Assembly: GCA_947396885.1 (NCBI GenBank)
Contig: OX377201.1
Span: forward strand, 68,298,983-68,362,982
Source: Heligmosomoides polygyrus polygyrus
Lineage: Eukaryota; Nematoda; Chromadorea; Rhabditida; Heligmosomidae
DNA length: 64,000 bases
Direction of reading: 5' to 3'
The notes under the pieces were generated by a model. That model was given only the letters and a program-made list of their open reading frames with translations. It made no database searches and was not told where the DNA came from. Within the stretch, counting starts at the first letter, position 1. The number at the start of each line of letters is the position of its first letter. Below are positions 24,803 to 34,834 of the stretch, one piece after another. A program made the translations under genes and the position numbers.

Positions 24803-25437
24803 TCAAATGAAGCTTTGAGAGCGTTCAAACTTCAGTGACTCATCGAGGAGACCTTCTGCTGCAAGTAGCCTCACACAGCGAAATCCACTCAGATCAGGCG
24901 AGATAGGTGGCCAGAAGTCCTTCGTCCAGTAGCCAGGGAAGGGACTCTTGCAGAATGCCAGTGTGGATCTCGCAGAATTAGCAGGTACCCAGTCCTTTTG
25001 GAGCACGCGTTGAACACTGACGAAATTTTCGGCAACCTGGGGGAGAGGAACACCGCGCAGGATATTTTCTTCGTAGACTTCAGCGTTGATTTTCACTGAA
25101 CGGTCGACGAGAACCAGAGGTGTCTTCTTGTCCATGATAATGCCAGCCCATACCACTACAGATTTCGGAAAAAGAGTCCTGTTGAGAACACGACGTTGAG
25201 AAAACCTGTTTCGGGATGGAGGCAGCAAGTGACGCTGATTCTGTGAGTTGGGTGCCACTTCAATGGTAAAAATCTTCTCGTCCGTCCAGATGACGTTTGA
25301 CAAGCGGTTCTGCTGCATCTCCTTTAGCAACAACCTGGATTTTTCCAATCAAATCTGCATGGCAGCTTCCGTAAGGGCTTGTCCGCGACAAAGATGATGA
25401 CTGCGAAGCCCAAGATCCTGTTTAACGGCCTTCTGCA
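24803..25437 (-). pseudogene. Mariner-type transposase, C-terminal (catalytic) part
   Basis: Continues the reading frame broken by the RTE. It begins KAVKQDLGL, then RGQALTEAAMQI, a TGA stop near 25352, and a 181-codon frame. It contains IWTDEKIFTIE (first catalytic Asp), SVVVWAGIIMDKKTPLVLVD, QKDWVPANSARSTLAF (second Asp region, normally QQD.APAH) and DFWPPISPDLSGF (third region, PDL). The DDE/D transposase excises and joins the element at TA sites. Two in-frame stops overall and the insertion make it dead. Confidence 0.85.
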
Positions 25438-25622
25438 TTCTTCTTCTTCTTCAGCGTTTGTCCCGCTTCGTCGCGGGGTCCGCTCTTCTGGTGTCATGAC
25501 GCCACCTTTCCCGGTCCTGCGCTTGATCAGGGTGGACGCCAGTTACTTTCATGTCCGTGTGTAACGTACCCGACCAACGCTGCTTCGGGCGTCCTCTAGG
25601 CCGCTTTCCTAACACTTCCAAC

Positions 25623-26960
25623 TCAAGGCCTATCTTGCGGACGCTGTCTTCCTTTCCACGCAGAACGTGGCCGTATCATCGTAAGCGAGTTTCGCGCATC
25701 TTGTCCGCTATCGGCGCGACACCGAACTTCTGCCGAATAGCTTCGTTTCGAATGCGGTCCAGGCGCGTGACTCCAGCCATCCAGCGCAGCATCTTCCATT
25801 ACGCTGAGGCGCGTTTCAACTCCTTTAGTCGCAGGCCAACACTCAGCGCCGTATATTGCTACCGACCGTACGACTGTTCTGTAGATCTTTGACTTCAGGT
25901 GCTCTGGTATCTTCCTGTCGCAGAGCACACCAGTCAGCGACCGCCACTTGGACCAAGCTGCACTCACGCGTGAGTTCACTTCAACCATCAGACCCCCGTC
26001 AGATGCTATTGCTGATCCCAGGTATTTAAATACCGAAGTGCGTGCAAGCTCAGTACCGTTAATCTTAATAGAGCCGGACTCGCTTACGTCAGCCGTTAGA
26101 TACTCGGTCTTCTTGACGTCCAATTTGAGTCCGAACCTCGCCAGACGGTCGCACCAAGCTTGCACCTGCCGCTCGAGATCATCTTTATCTTCGCAAGCGA
26201 GCATCACGTCATCAGCATAGAGCAATGTCCATGGGACAGGCTTCTGAAGATCTCGCGTAATGGCATCCATGACGACAACAAAGAGGAGTGGAGAAAGCGC
26301 AGAACCTTGGTGCACCCCAACAGAGATGGGAAACTCCATTGAGGTTCCAGCTGCAGCTTGCACACGACTCTATGGACAAGAGTATAGCATTCACACCCAG
26401 TCTATGAGTTCTTCAGGTTCGTTGTATTGTCGCAAGGCGTACCATATAAGCTCACGCGGTACGCGGTCGAAGGCCTTCTCCAAGTCGAGAAAGGCGATAT
26501 GCACCCGCTTCTATTTCTCGCGATGCTTCTCCACCAGAAGCGGGCGGTGTGTATAGATAGCATCAATGGTCCCACAACCAGACATAAAGCCGCACTGGTT
26601 GTCGGAGAGCTCGAAATTTTAATGAATTCGTCTATCGAGGATTCGCTCAAAGATTTTCATGCTGTGCGAAAGCAAGCGAGCGGACGGTAATTGGAGCAGT
26701 CTACAGGACTGCTCTTTTTCTTCCAAATCGGAATCGTCGTGCTTTGGCGCCAACACTCCGGTACTTTCTTCTCCTTTACTACCTGGTTGAAGAACTTAGC
26801 AAACCACTCAGCAGGGGATCAGAGCTTTGATTTTCATAAATCGGCTGCTAGATCATCCGGACTTGTCGCCTTACAGGGCTTCATCTTCTATAGAGACGCT
26901 TCTGTTTCCTCCACGGCGATCTTGTGAATGGGACCGTGAACAGAACCCACAGAAGGGATG
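25623..26960 (-). pseudogene. RTE copy 2 reverse transcriptase (broken)
   Basis: The 246-codon frame 26363-25623 includes SVGVHQGSALSPLLFVVVMD, LLYADDVMLACEDKDDLERQ (catalytic YADD), KYLGSAIASDGG and WSKWRSLTGVLCDRKIPEHL. Upstream frames carry HIAFLDLEKAFDRVPRELIW, and the fingers region extends to about 26960. In-frame stops at 26511-26513, 26819-26821, 26834-26836 and 26888-26890 (plus-strand positions) match those in copy 1. A frameshift near 25800 disrupts the C-terminal WTAGVTRMDRI block. Confidence 0.85.
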
Positions 26961-27128
26961 GCCGGGTGAGGAAATTCTATAGTGGAAACTTCCCGAAGTA
27001 ATCACGCCATCGCTTCAGCGCCTTTTTGCCGTCTGTCAGAAGATGGTCGCTCATCATTGATGCCAACGAACTTTCCAACATCCTTGGCTTGGCGATGGAG
27101 GGTCTTAGAAAGTCGGTACAAATACCGC

Positions 27129-28245
27129 TCACCATCGCGTGACTCGAGCTTTCGGTAGAATCACCATAATGAGTGTCTTTCGCAACAGCCACGGCTTTCT
27201 TTGCAGCCTTCTTCGCGTTCTGATAACTGCCAGTTTACGGCTGTTTTGTCGCCGAGAAACATGATACAGCGACTTCTTCTCTCGAACCTTCGCTTTCACA
27301 TCGTCTGTCCACAGCCATGTCTGCTTGTCGACCTTGCGTCGCCCAGGCTTCGTTATGCCGAGTTCCAACCTTGCAGCTTGACGTATCGCGTCGGTTGCTT
27401 TCTTCCAAGTTTCGTCGACAGTCGTGACTGTCGGCAACCGTACGCGGGAAATCACAGCTGCTTCCTTCTCTTTCATTCGCCACCCCTTGATTCTTGCAGC
27501 ACCGCATCGCTCAACCTGCTGCACCCTCGGAGGGGTGATCTTAAAGGTGCACACCAGCGGTCGATGCTGTGGGGCGACCGTCTCATACGGCACGATCTTC
27601 GCGTCTGTGACAATGCTTCGGTCGCGATCCTTGACAAGGACAAAGTCAATCTGAGACTTGGAGCTCCCACTATAGTATGAGATGAGGTGGGAGTCGCGTT
27701 TTCGGAAAACGGTGTTCACAATGGTGAGATTATGCGATTCCGCATACTCAAGAATGCGCTCACCATCGGCGTTACGAGACCCGTATCCGAAACCACCATG
27801 ACAGCTGTACCCGTCCTTCGCAGCACCTACGTGCCCATTTAGGTCACCAGCGACTATGATGACATCTTTCGACGGTACCTCTGCTGTCTTCTCATCCAGC
27901 AGGTTCCAAAACTCATCCCTGGCTTGATCGGAGCAGCCAGTCTGCGGAGCATACGCAGAGAAGAAGTGGTAGAGTGCTCCTTAGCGGCGACAACGATCTT
28001 CATCAATCGATCGTCAAAGCGCTCAACGCTTACAATCCAGTCACGAAATCGTTCGGAGACGATTATTCCGACACCACTGGTGGTCCTGGGACTTCCACAT
28101 AGAACGGCCTTGAAGCCACTTCCTATGTCCCTTGACTTGCTGCAGGACCACCTCGTCTCTTGCACCGCACAGAAATCAACTCTTCTACGCTCCAGTGCTT
28201 CAACCAACTCGCACGAGCGGCCCGTCAATGTACCCACATTCAGCG
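27129..28245 (-). pseudogene. RTE copy 2 AP-endonuclease and linker (broken)
   Basis: Two frames, 28237-27854 and 27719-27129, together cover the endonuclease and linker. They contain CAVQETRWSCSKSRDIG, SGVGIIVSERFRDWIV, then SHLISYYSGSSKSQIDFVLV (the HLITYxS...QIDFVLV metal-site region) and the linker with RCGAARIKGWRMKEKEAAVI. The segment missing from copy 1 is present here, so copy 2 is the better guide to the ancestral layout. A frameshift near 27960 breaks the frame. Confidence 0.85.
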
Positions 28246-28557
28246 TTGCTACGCGTTCCTGCCTACGTTACGGGACTTTCGGACTAGCTCAGTTGCCCCC
28301 CGATGCCGTCCTCGCATCAGGGACCCTTGCATACTTTCCACACTCGCCGGGCTCTGCGAGTGCGCGTCGGCTCCCGCGGACGCCGTAGCACAATCTCGAA
28401 AAACATGACTTGTCATACACCATGTGATGTGACATGGGTCTTCGTAGGCCGGCCTGTCACAAGGGCCTGTCGCCTGCATTCGAGTGTCCGTGCTTAGCTT
28501 AGCTCACAAAACGAGCAGTTTCCAGTGGCAGCACATGGAGGAACGGACATCGCCACC

Positions 28558-28853
28558 AACGGCTTTCTGTATTGTACTGCGGAAACCCCAAGGTCTACAG
28601 CCATCCGATTCATGCTAACTCCATTGTTCCGGTCGAATCTCTTTTTGATGACCTTTCAAAGGCGGAGAGTGTTCACAGTACGTGGTCTGCGAGATCTCTT
28701 CCTCGATTCGACCGTTCCTTCCTCTCTGTACTGATTCACAATGTGTTGTACTGTTCTGGCAGAAATTTGAAGTCGTCGAGCGATCTCTGCTGCAGAACGT
28801 CCTCATCGGCGAGATGAGTGATGGTGGAACGATGTGGTGAATCCTTCATTGTC
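28558..28853 (-). pseudogene. Mariner-type transposase, N-terminal (DNA-binding) part
   Basis: Minus-strand start ATGAAGGATTCACC near 28850. After a frameshift comes a helix-turn-helix segment reading GRSAAEIARRLQISARTVQH, then YREEGTVESRKRSRRPRTV, the classic paired-like DNA-binding region and basic linker of Tc1/mariner transposases. A TGA stop lies near 28655, followed by KVIKKRFDRNNGVSMNRMAV, and the RTE insertion site follows directly. Confidence 0.8.
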
Positions 28854-28995
28854 GAGGGTATTGAGTGTATCACCTTGCTTGGTTTTTGTACATACTTCCC
28901 TCATTCTAGAAAAATCCTAATAATTGATCTCCCGCCATTTTGAAAAATACAGTAGCGGTTTGAATTTCGCGCAAATAATTAGGAGCCACCCTGTA

Positions 28996-29509
28996 TGCGA
29001 CACTTTGTATTTTCTGCTGATTTTTGATAGGACCCTTGGCCATGGGGGAATGAACCTTCCCAACTAGACATATATAAAGCAATTAGAAGAGCATATGATG
29101 GCACCAGTCCACAAGCCAAGAATTGCTGTCTAGTCAATCTCATGTCATCTAGCATGTGTTCCACATGATCAAAGAATGGCAGCCGATCATTGTAGAAGTC
29201 CATTTGTATCCTACTGCCCGTAGAAGGTGTGCTAATGAACTAGACACACTAATGATGACGGGCGGGTAGCTACTGCAATCCCAGCAGGTCAGCGAATATA
29301 GGTCACCGTCACATTCTATGTATCGCTAGACGGCGGCATGTTGGTCTTGAAACTCCTCTGGTGAGCCGACCAATTAAAAAATGTTACATATAGAGAGATT
29401 TTTATTGAAGATAGGGGTGCAGAGATATCTTTCAAAAAGTCGATCACGATGGTTCGCCGTGACATGAGTGTACGCTCCCTTGGGTGTGCGATTGTCAAGG
29501 TAAATCTGA
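28996..29509. other. Nothing recognised
   Basis: Only short open frames with no motif; no repeat identified. Confidence 0.3.
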
Positions 29510-29655
29510 AGCGACACTATTGAACTTCCACGACCCCTGACTCCTGGTGGAGGTCGAGAAGGGGTTGAAAAAATTTCACCCAAACTTTGCCTAAGGGGGT
29601 TATCTGGGGCACTGATCACGAATACGATATTCAATTTTTGAAATTTCGCCCGATT
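29510..29655 (+). repeat. Dispersed repeat family A copy
   Basis: Shares the order CACTATTG, TCGAGAAGGGGTTGAAAAAA, TTTCACCCAAACTTTGCC, a G-run with TTAT, and CACTGATCACGAATACG with the copies at 22.6 and 34.8-35.5 kb. Confidence 0.65.
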
Positions 29656-30736
29656 ACAGTAGTTTCGCACGTGTGCAAGCGATCCCATAGTAAACTTCGA
29701 GGCTCCCTAGCTCCTTGGGTTTAAAGACTTTACAAAAATGGAACATCCCGTCCTACAATCGCAGTTCAGATATACACCTGAGAGACTTCCCTGGTTAGAG
29801 CTAAATGACTTCCGGACGGCAATGTAGTACCATTGCTAGGATCCAACATGTCTAGTGAATACTCATAAACTGAAAAAAAAACGAGAAATGGGTCGAACCG
29901 AACAGTTCTCACCGTGGGCCGAAATCGGTCCGCTCGGCCCCACGCGACCGAAAAACTGCGCGCCGAAATCGGCCCGCGCGGGTTAAGTGAGATATATAGT
30001 GGTAGATTTTCCCATCAAATTGGACACTTTTCAAATCAACTTGGAAAATTCTCAAATCTAAGTGAACACCCTTCTAGGCAAGTTTGAAGCTTGCAATCAA
30101 CAAACCTGCTCCAATAAGTGCTTAAAAGTTTATAAAATTTTATGCTCTCAGATAGAAGTAATGGATCAAAAGTTGTTCTCATGTGCATGAGGGCAGCAAT
30201 TTTCGCAATTTTTGTTAAAAGGAGACTGGCGTCATACACTTGTCCAGGACAACGTGATCTTTATTTGGTTAATAGCAGAAATCCTGGTTGCGTAGAGTCA
30301 CATACTTGTCAGCGATCCAACAAAATCAACTGTAGAAAACATATCTTCACTTTGCTGTTTCAGGTAAGCAGCATTTACGCTATCAACCAAATAAAAACTA
30401 GGTGGACGAGTGCACGGAGGTGCATCTTCTTTTAATATGCTAAAAATAGCTGAAAAATAAATCTTTTATAAAAATTCAACTTTAAAGTGTACATTTTAAG
30501 CAGTTTGCATGAGACTAAAAACTGCTGTGCGAATGCGGGACATTGCCGCAACAGTTTTTAGTCCAATGCAAACTTATCAACGCATGGAGAAGTTGCAACT
30601 GATCCTGGTAAAATGTGCAGAAATTAGCGCAAGTTGTGAAAACTAATGAGCGACAAAGAAGACTGTTACCTGAGAATTTGGTAGTTACCGTAGTTGCAAT
30701 ATTGGACTGGTAACACGTTGACATGCTGAAATTGTA
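29656..30736. other. Nothing recognised
   Basis: A short GC-rich patch at 29905-29990 contains two direct copies of GCCGAAATCGG. No gene recognised. Confidence 0.3.
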
Positions 30737-30904
30737 TCAGTTCACCGTTTCAATTGTAACACCGGAGATCGGCGACGTTCTCACGGCATACAGATAGAGC
30801 ACGACGGCTGTGAAAAGGAGATTAGATATTTTAAAGGAGTAAGAAATGGGCATAGCAGCGAGCACAAGAAAGAATAGTAGGCAAAGGCAGAATAGACTCC
30901 TCAT
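30737..30904 (-). CDS. Possible small secreted peptide or signal-peptide exon
   Basis: Minus-strand ATG at 30904 opens a 55-codon frame. Its first residues, MRSLFCLCLLFFLVLAAMP, look like a signal peptide: one basic residue, a hydrophobic core and a small-residue cleavage site near AAMPISYS. A CTTTTCACAG splice-acceptor-like sequence occurs within the frame near 30810, so the real exon structure may differ. No family is recognised and no downstream exon could be joined; a chance hydrophobic frame is the main alternative. Confidence 0.25.
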   Translation of the reverse strand: MRSLFCLCLLFFLVLAAMPISYSFKISNLLFTAVVLYLYAVRTSPISGVTIETVN

Positions 30905-31421
30905 TAGACCTACGTAGGGAAGTAAGTACAGACGAGTTCTCACGCGGTGCTGTGGCCCTCTTTGGACAAGTTTGCGGCGCGCGAAACCCTCGTTAATTGG
31001 CGTGACGTCGTCCAAAAACTTAACAGCTGGTAGGAGACGATTGAGAAGCGCATTTCATGGGGAACTCCGAAGTCAAATTTTAGTCAGTTCGGTTGTGGAG
31101 ACAGTTAAGAGGAGATGGATTCCTCGAATTTTCGCCACAACTAGAGACTATGGGTGATTCCGGTCAGAAGTTAGTGGTCTCTACATTGGAATCTAAAAAA
31201 AGCTTATCTGAAATTGTGCGTAAAACCGGCTCACCGTCCTCTCATTTTAAAAGATCAAACAATTCTCCTCATGTTTGATGACTTTCGAGCGGATGATCGC
31301 GTTGTTATCATGAGATATCTCGCTAAGATGTTGTACTTGTCGGAAGACGACGCCTTAGTACTGAGCAATGTGGCGGGACCTGAATAAAGCCTTGGCGCTG
31401 CAGCTGAAAAGTCTTATTCTA

Positions 31422-31797
31422 CGGCGCAAATAGGGTCCGGGGGGGGGGGTCACCACGGCATGGCGCGGCGGGACAGCGTGGCGAGTACCTACATACACTG
31501 GATGTAAATGCAGTCTTATCTCTTCGTTTCGATTATAGATTCCGTCTTATGTGCCTCCTAATTGCACAAGGGAGGGAACTCCAGGATGTAGGCAATTTTA
31601 ACACGGATGCGTCACCTGAGCCACACCCTGGAGTCCCTTCCCCTGCCTAAATCTGTGCTCTCCTCCGCGTCAGCGGCAGGGGAAGGGACTCCAGGGTGTT
31701 TTCTTTACTATCAGTGTGCCTTGTCTCGTTTTCTTGGTTTTGGTGACATTTTTTATAAGGTGACCCCCCTCTTCCCCGGACCCTATTTACGCCTATT
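31422..31797. repeat. Inverted-repeat element with inner hairpin
   Basis: The outer arms pair: AAATAGGGTCCGGGGGGGG with GGTCACC near 31428-31452, against GGTGACCCCCC...CCGGACCCTATTT near 31759-31790. An inner hairpin pairs CACCCTGGAGTCCCTTCCCC (about 31625) with its complement GGGGAAGGGACTCCAGGGTG (about 31680-31699). The GGGACTCCAGGGTGTG piece recurs in the tandem repeat at 32.67-32.89 kb. Confidence 0.6.
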
Positions 31798-32669
31798 CTA
31801 CAAATGTGGTGCACAGCACTCTGACTCTTGTCTCAAGAACGAAATCTGTTAGGATACAGTTGCCAGGCTAGGAAAGTGATTAGAAATGCGATTCTCCATG
31901 TGACGGCGGAGACCTGATCATCTCGACCTAGACGAGCCCTTTGCTCCGCCCCTTTCTGAGGGCAGTGTAGGGAACACCTCTCCGCCCACATCGATCCATG
32001 CCATACAGTTTTACCCTTAAATGGAGTTTTAACGACCCTCGTGGCTTACTAATGCGAAAAAAGAGTGCTGGGGTTCTTTTTAAAAGATGAACGAAAATAT
32101 ACGACTGTCCCCTGCCATACTGCATCATGACAGGGATCTATTCAACAGGATTATAAACGGCGGATATCAGGACCGGCTCGAGGGGCGGTCTTTATGTACG
32201 AATGGTCGCCGCGCCCGCGACGACGACTGCCGCGTGCGCGATGAGCTCCGCTGCGGTCGTGTGAGCTGTGCCTCATGACCTGCTGCAGACGCTAGGTTTG
32301 AGTTGTTGATATCCTATTCTGCTGTTGCAGGAGCTGGGGGAGAACATGCTCTGGTTCAGAAATTGAGTTCGCGTTGTAAAACTAAGCAACGTTCTAATGC
32401 TCAATTTTATATGATGCTTCTTCAGGAAGCTGAAAATATGACACACTATCGCAGTGAAACTGACTTTGTACACACTTTCTAACACTTGATGTGCAAGTTT
32501 CGATGCAGGTCTAGATACCACTGGCCGCTGAAGTCACCCAATTGCGACGTCTTCTGCCGCGCTCGCCGCGCGGGTCGCCGCGTCCGCGGCGACCATTCGT
32601 ACATAATGTCCCGCAGCCGACCGGCTCACCGTAACCTTAGGCGTCGGGTGAGACGTCCATTGTGCAATC

Positions 32670-32893
32670 GCAGAGCCAGGCTAGGGAGGGGACTCCAGGG
32701 TGTGTGCCATAATACTGCTCGTATGGAAACTGCTTTCGTCGCTCAGGGGGAGTTTGCGACTGGGTTCTGCGCTCTTCGAACGCAGAGCCAGGCTAGGGAA
32801 GGGACTCCAGGGTGTGTGCCATAATACTGCTCGTATGGAAACTCCTTTCGTCGCTCAGGGGAGTTCGCGGCTGGATTTTGCGCTCTTCGAGCG
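32670..32893 (+). repeat. Tandem duplication of about 112 bp
   Basis: Two adjacent, near-identical copies start at about 32670 and 32781 with CGCAGAGCCAGGCTAGGGA and end with CTGCGCTCTTCGAA or CGCTCTTCGAGC. They differ by a few substitutions and an indel. They lie inside the outer inverted-repeat element. Confidence 0.85.
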
Positions 32894-32987
32894 GCAAGGC
32901 TCATACGACTGAAACAATGCGCAAAAACGCGCAACGTCGTGTAGACGTCGAAACCTCCCAGATCTCAGGTACTCAGCTGAAGTGCAA

Positions 32988-33062
32988 GAACGCCGCGACG
33001 CACGGGAACCGAACCCCGACGTCCCTCGCATGAAACAAACCTTCTACCTACTGCACCACGAT
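32988..33062 (-). tRNA. tRNA-like pseudogene or SINE head
   Basis: Minus-strand sequence with an A-box-like GTGGTGCAGTAGGTAGAAGG and a B-box-like GGGGTTCGGTTCCC, with CATGCGAGG between. Acceptor pairing is poor, so this is a tRNA-derived relic rather than a working gene. A related CATGCGAGGGAGGTCGTGGG sequence is at 59.2 kb. Confidence 0.4.
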
Positions 33063-33356
33063 CCACTTGACCATCGCGGGCGCACAAGACATCGATCGGA
33101 CCAGGGGTGCACATTTAACGGTTAACGAATTAATGGCATTTCTCGTTAAAATCTGGCTTAACTTCTTAACGGAAATTTTTAGAAATTTAACAGAGTTTTT
33201 AACGGACTTTCTACTCTGTGATTTTATCACATTTACCCTTAGTATTCACGATCGTTGCAGGTCTTACCCTCCCGATTAGAATTGTTCCTGAAAAACTATT
33301 GAAATTGGCAAGAACATTTTGATGTTTTCATGAATTGGTTTTCAATTGTTGGAAAT

Positions 33357-33640
33357 AACGCATTTTGGGGCGCGGTAGCGCAGTCGGAGGAGCTGCCGGC
33401 TGTCACCCGATACCAGGTTCCTGGTTCGGTCTCCCGCCTCAGCCATCCAAGCCTTCCATCCAGACTTGCCTGGGAGGATAAAGCGCTGACTTGTTCATCG
33501 GCTCGCCACCGCAAGTAGGTAAAGGCCAAACACGCAGTCAAATCGCCTCCGCATCTCATACAAGTAGAATGCGTGGCGCATCCCAAAAGGGAATGAGTAA
33601 CGCCGTCCTTTATCCTTATCCTTTAATGCCTTTTGGAGCT
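33357..33640 (+). mobile_element. tRNA-derived SINE
   Basis: The head is tRNA-like: GGGGCGCGGTAGCGCAGTCG (A box) and CCTGGTTCGGTCTCC (B box). The body is unrelated to tRNA and contains GGCCAAACACGCAGTCAAAT, and the 3' end is TCCTTTATCCTTATCCTTT. Imperfect flanking repeats (AACGCATTTTGG before, TAATGCCTTTTGG after) look like a target duplication. A second, older copy of the body lies in an hgrs-1 intron at 52.6 kb. SINEs of this kind are transcribed by RNA polymerase III and copied by LINE enzymes. Confidence 0.75.
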
Positions 33641-33699
33641 AGAAATTTCTTCGTCGGGCCCCCAAGTACGTCAACGAATCGACAAAAATGTACTGATCT

Positions 33700-33850
33700 A
33701 ACCTCCTCGCAAGATATGCCTATCCTCGCCTGGCGCTGCTTATCCCAGAATACTTTTGCTCGCCACCTGGAACAGCAGAGACGGAGAGAATATTTTTTAT
33801 GCAGCTGGACGTATTTTAAACGATTTTAGAAAAGCGCTAATAACAAAAAT
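33700..33850 (+). pseudogene. hAT transposase C-terminal dimerisation domain fragment
   Basis: The frame reads LLARYAYPRLALLIPEYFCS and then PPGTAETERIF. After a one-base shift in a T run it reads YAAGRILNDFRKAL. This is the conserved hATC dimerisation region (YP.LA..A...L..P.TSA..ER.FS.AG). The rest of the transposase is gone. Confidence 0.8.
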
Positions 33851-34834
33851 TTGGGAGGCTACTTCTCCTGAACGTTAACACATTAACGATGTGTCACACC
33901 TATTCAGCAGTGTGGGACGTGTGACACGATGCCGTGTCATGGGCACGACATTGCAAAAAAATAATGGTCCCACGCACCGGGCACTCGAAAATGGTGCGTC
34001 CGATAACGTGGAAACATTCCTCTGACTGGCTTTTAATTGTATCTTTATTTGAGCTTTTTGTACTTAGTCGCCGGTGCCCGCATCGAAACTGTACATGGTC
34101 GTAGAACAGTCAGACAAAAAGGTTTCGCAAAGAACTAGGGAAGGAGGGCACTCCGGATTCCGCCTGATCGCACATTTTAAGATGCCTTGTCGGTGATCAT
34201 CTTCCATGATAATTCCATAGCTGTTCTTATTCCACACCCTGTAGATAATCTGTTACTGAAGGCTTGTTTATTTTTATACGTTTGTTAATCTTGAATTGTT
34301 TGAATTACATTGCAATGTTGCACTCCACTCCTTGAACGTTAGCTGTTGAACTCTTGAAGTGGAAACTTATACGATTTCCCTGATTTTTTTTCACTTGAAA
34401 TAAGGGCTTGCATCTATCTTACATTTTTAACGAAATTTAACGATTTACCGGAAATTTAACGAAAATTTTCCGTTAAAAAATTTCGTTAAAAAAAAATTTA
34501 ACGCACAGAATTTTATGTGCCCCCTGGATCGGACGTCGCAGCGTAGACGCCGACGCGCGATCGCTGAGCTAGGAGGGCGCAGACAGCAAAAGTCTCGGCG
34601 CGACCCGCTCTGCGGTTACGGTGAGCCAGTCCTGATATCCGCCGTTTATAATTGTCTATCCATCCATCGTTTACAGGACTTCCACTAAATTTAAGCTTCC
34701 TTCCTATTTGCGTAAAATGTCAACTCATCTCGATAAGTTGTGGGAACTTGCGACCAAATCGAACTCGACCACAGACTGGGTCAACTTCAAAGCCTTAAGT
34801 GTTATCTACAATAGGAAACTGACCAAGTAAACGC

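Larger units (their letters stand above)
25424..28571 (-). mobile_element. RTE-clade retrotransposon, copy 2, inside the mariner-type element
   Basis: Minus-strand copy of the same RTE family as at 6.8-9.7 kb, spanning 25438-28557. It is bordered by a 14-bp target duplication, AACGGCCTTCTGCA (25424-25437) and AACGGCTTTCTGTA (28558-28571), two differences, which is the transposase codon stretch Y/C-R-K/R-A/P-V. The 3' tail is a short GAA repeat (read as TTC on the plus strand near 25438-25452). Insertion is in the same orientation as the transposase. Confidence 0.9.
24577..28995 (-). mobile_element. Tc1/mariner-type transposon interrupted by an RTE insertion
   Basis: Identical 26-bp inverted ends beginning CAGGGTGGCTCCTAATTATT lie at 24579-24604 and 28968-28993, each bordered by the TA target duplication (24577-24578 and 28994-28995). 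The transposase is on the minus strand in two pieces separated by RTE copy 2 (25438-28557). Removing the RTE leaves an element of about 1.3 kb, normal for the superfamily. Confidence 0.9.
33094..34534 (+). mobile_element. hAT-superfamily DNA transposon with 8-bp target duplication
   Basis: Element 33102-34526 (1,425 bp) begins CAGGGGTGCACATTTAACGG and ends, as reverse complement, with CAGGGGGCACATAAAATTC. It is bordered by a perfect 8-bp duplication GATCGGAC at 33094-33101 and 34527-34534. Short inverted ends starting CAG and 8-bp duplications are typical of hAT elements, and the fragment of a hAT C-terminal domain inside confirms the assignment. The subterminal regions are rich in TTTAACG/CGTTAAA motifs, possible transposase binding sites. 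A SINE is inserted inside. Confidence 0.85.
32148..34663. mobile_element. Outer terminal-inverted-repeat element of a three-layer nest
   Basis: The left end ATTATAAACGGCGGATATCA followed by GGACCGGCTC (32149-32178) is repeated inverted at the right end (about 34632-34661, one difference). The ends enclose about 2.5 kb that includes GC-rich partial copies of the same termini near 32620-32640 (GGCTCACCGTAACC) and a 1.4-kb hAT insertion. Without the hAT the element would be about 1.1 kb. No transposase of its own is visible; superfamily unknown. Confidence 0.65.

Noticed and set aside
26402..26927. Several plus-strand frames of 78-98 codons over RTE copy 2, also seen mirrored over copy 1 at 8203-8891
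   Set aside because: Antisense shadows of the RTE RT; they look conserved between the copies only because the RTE itself is.
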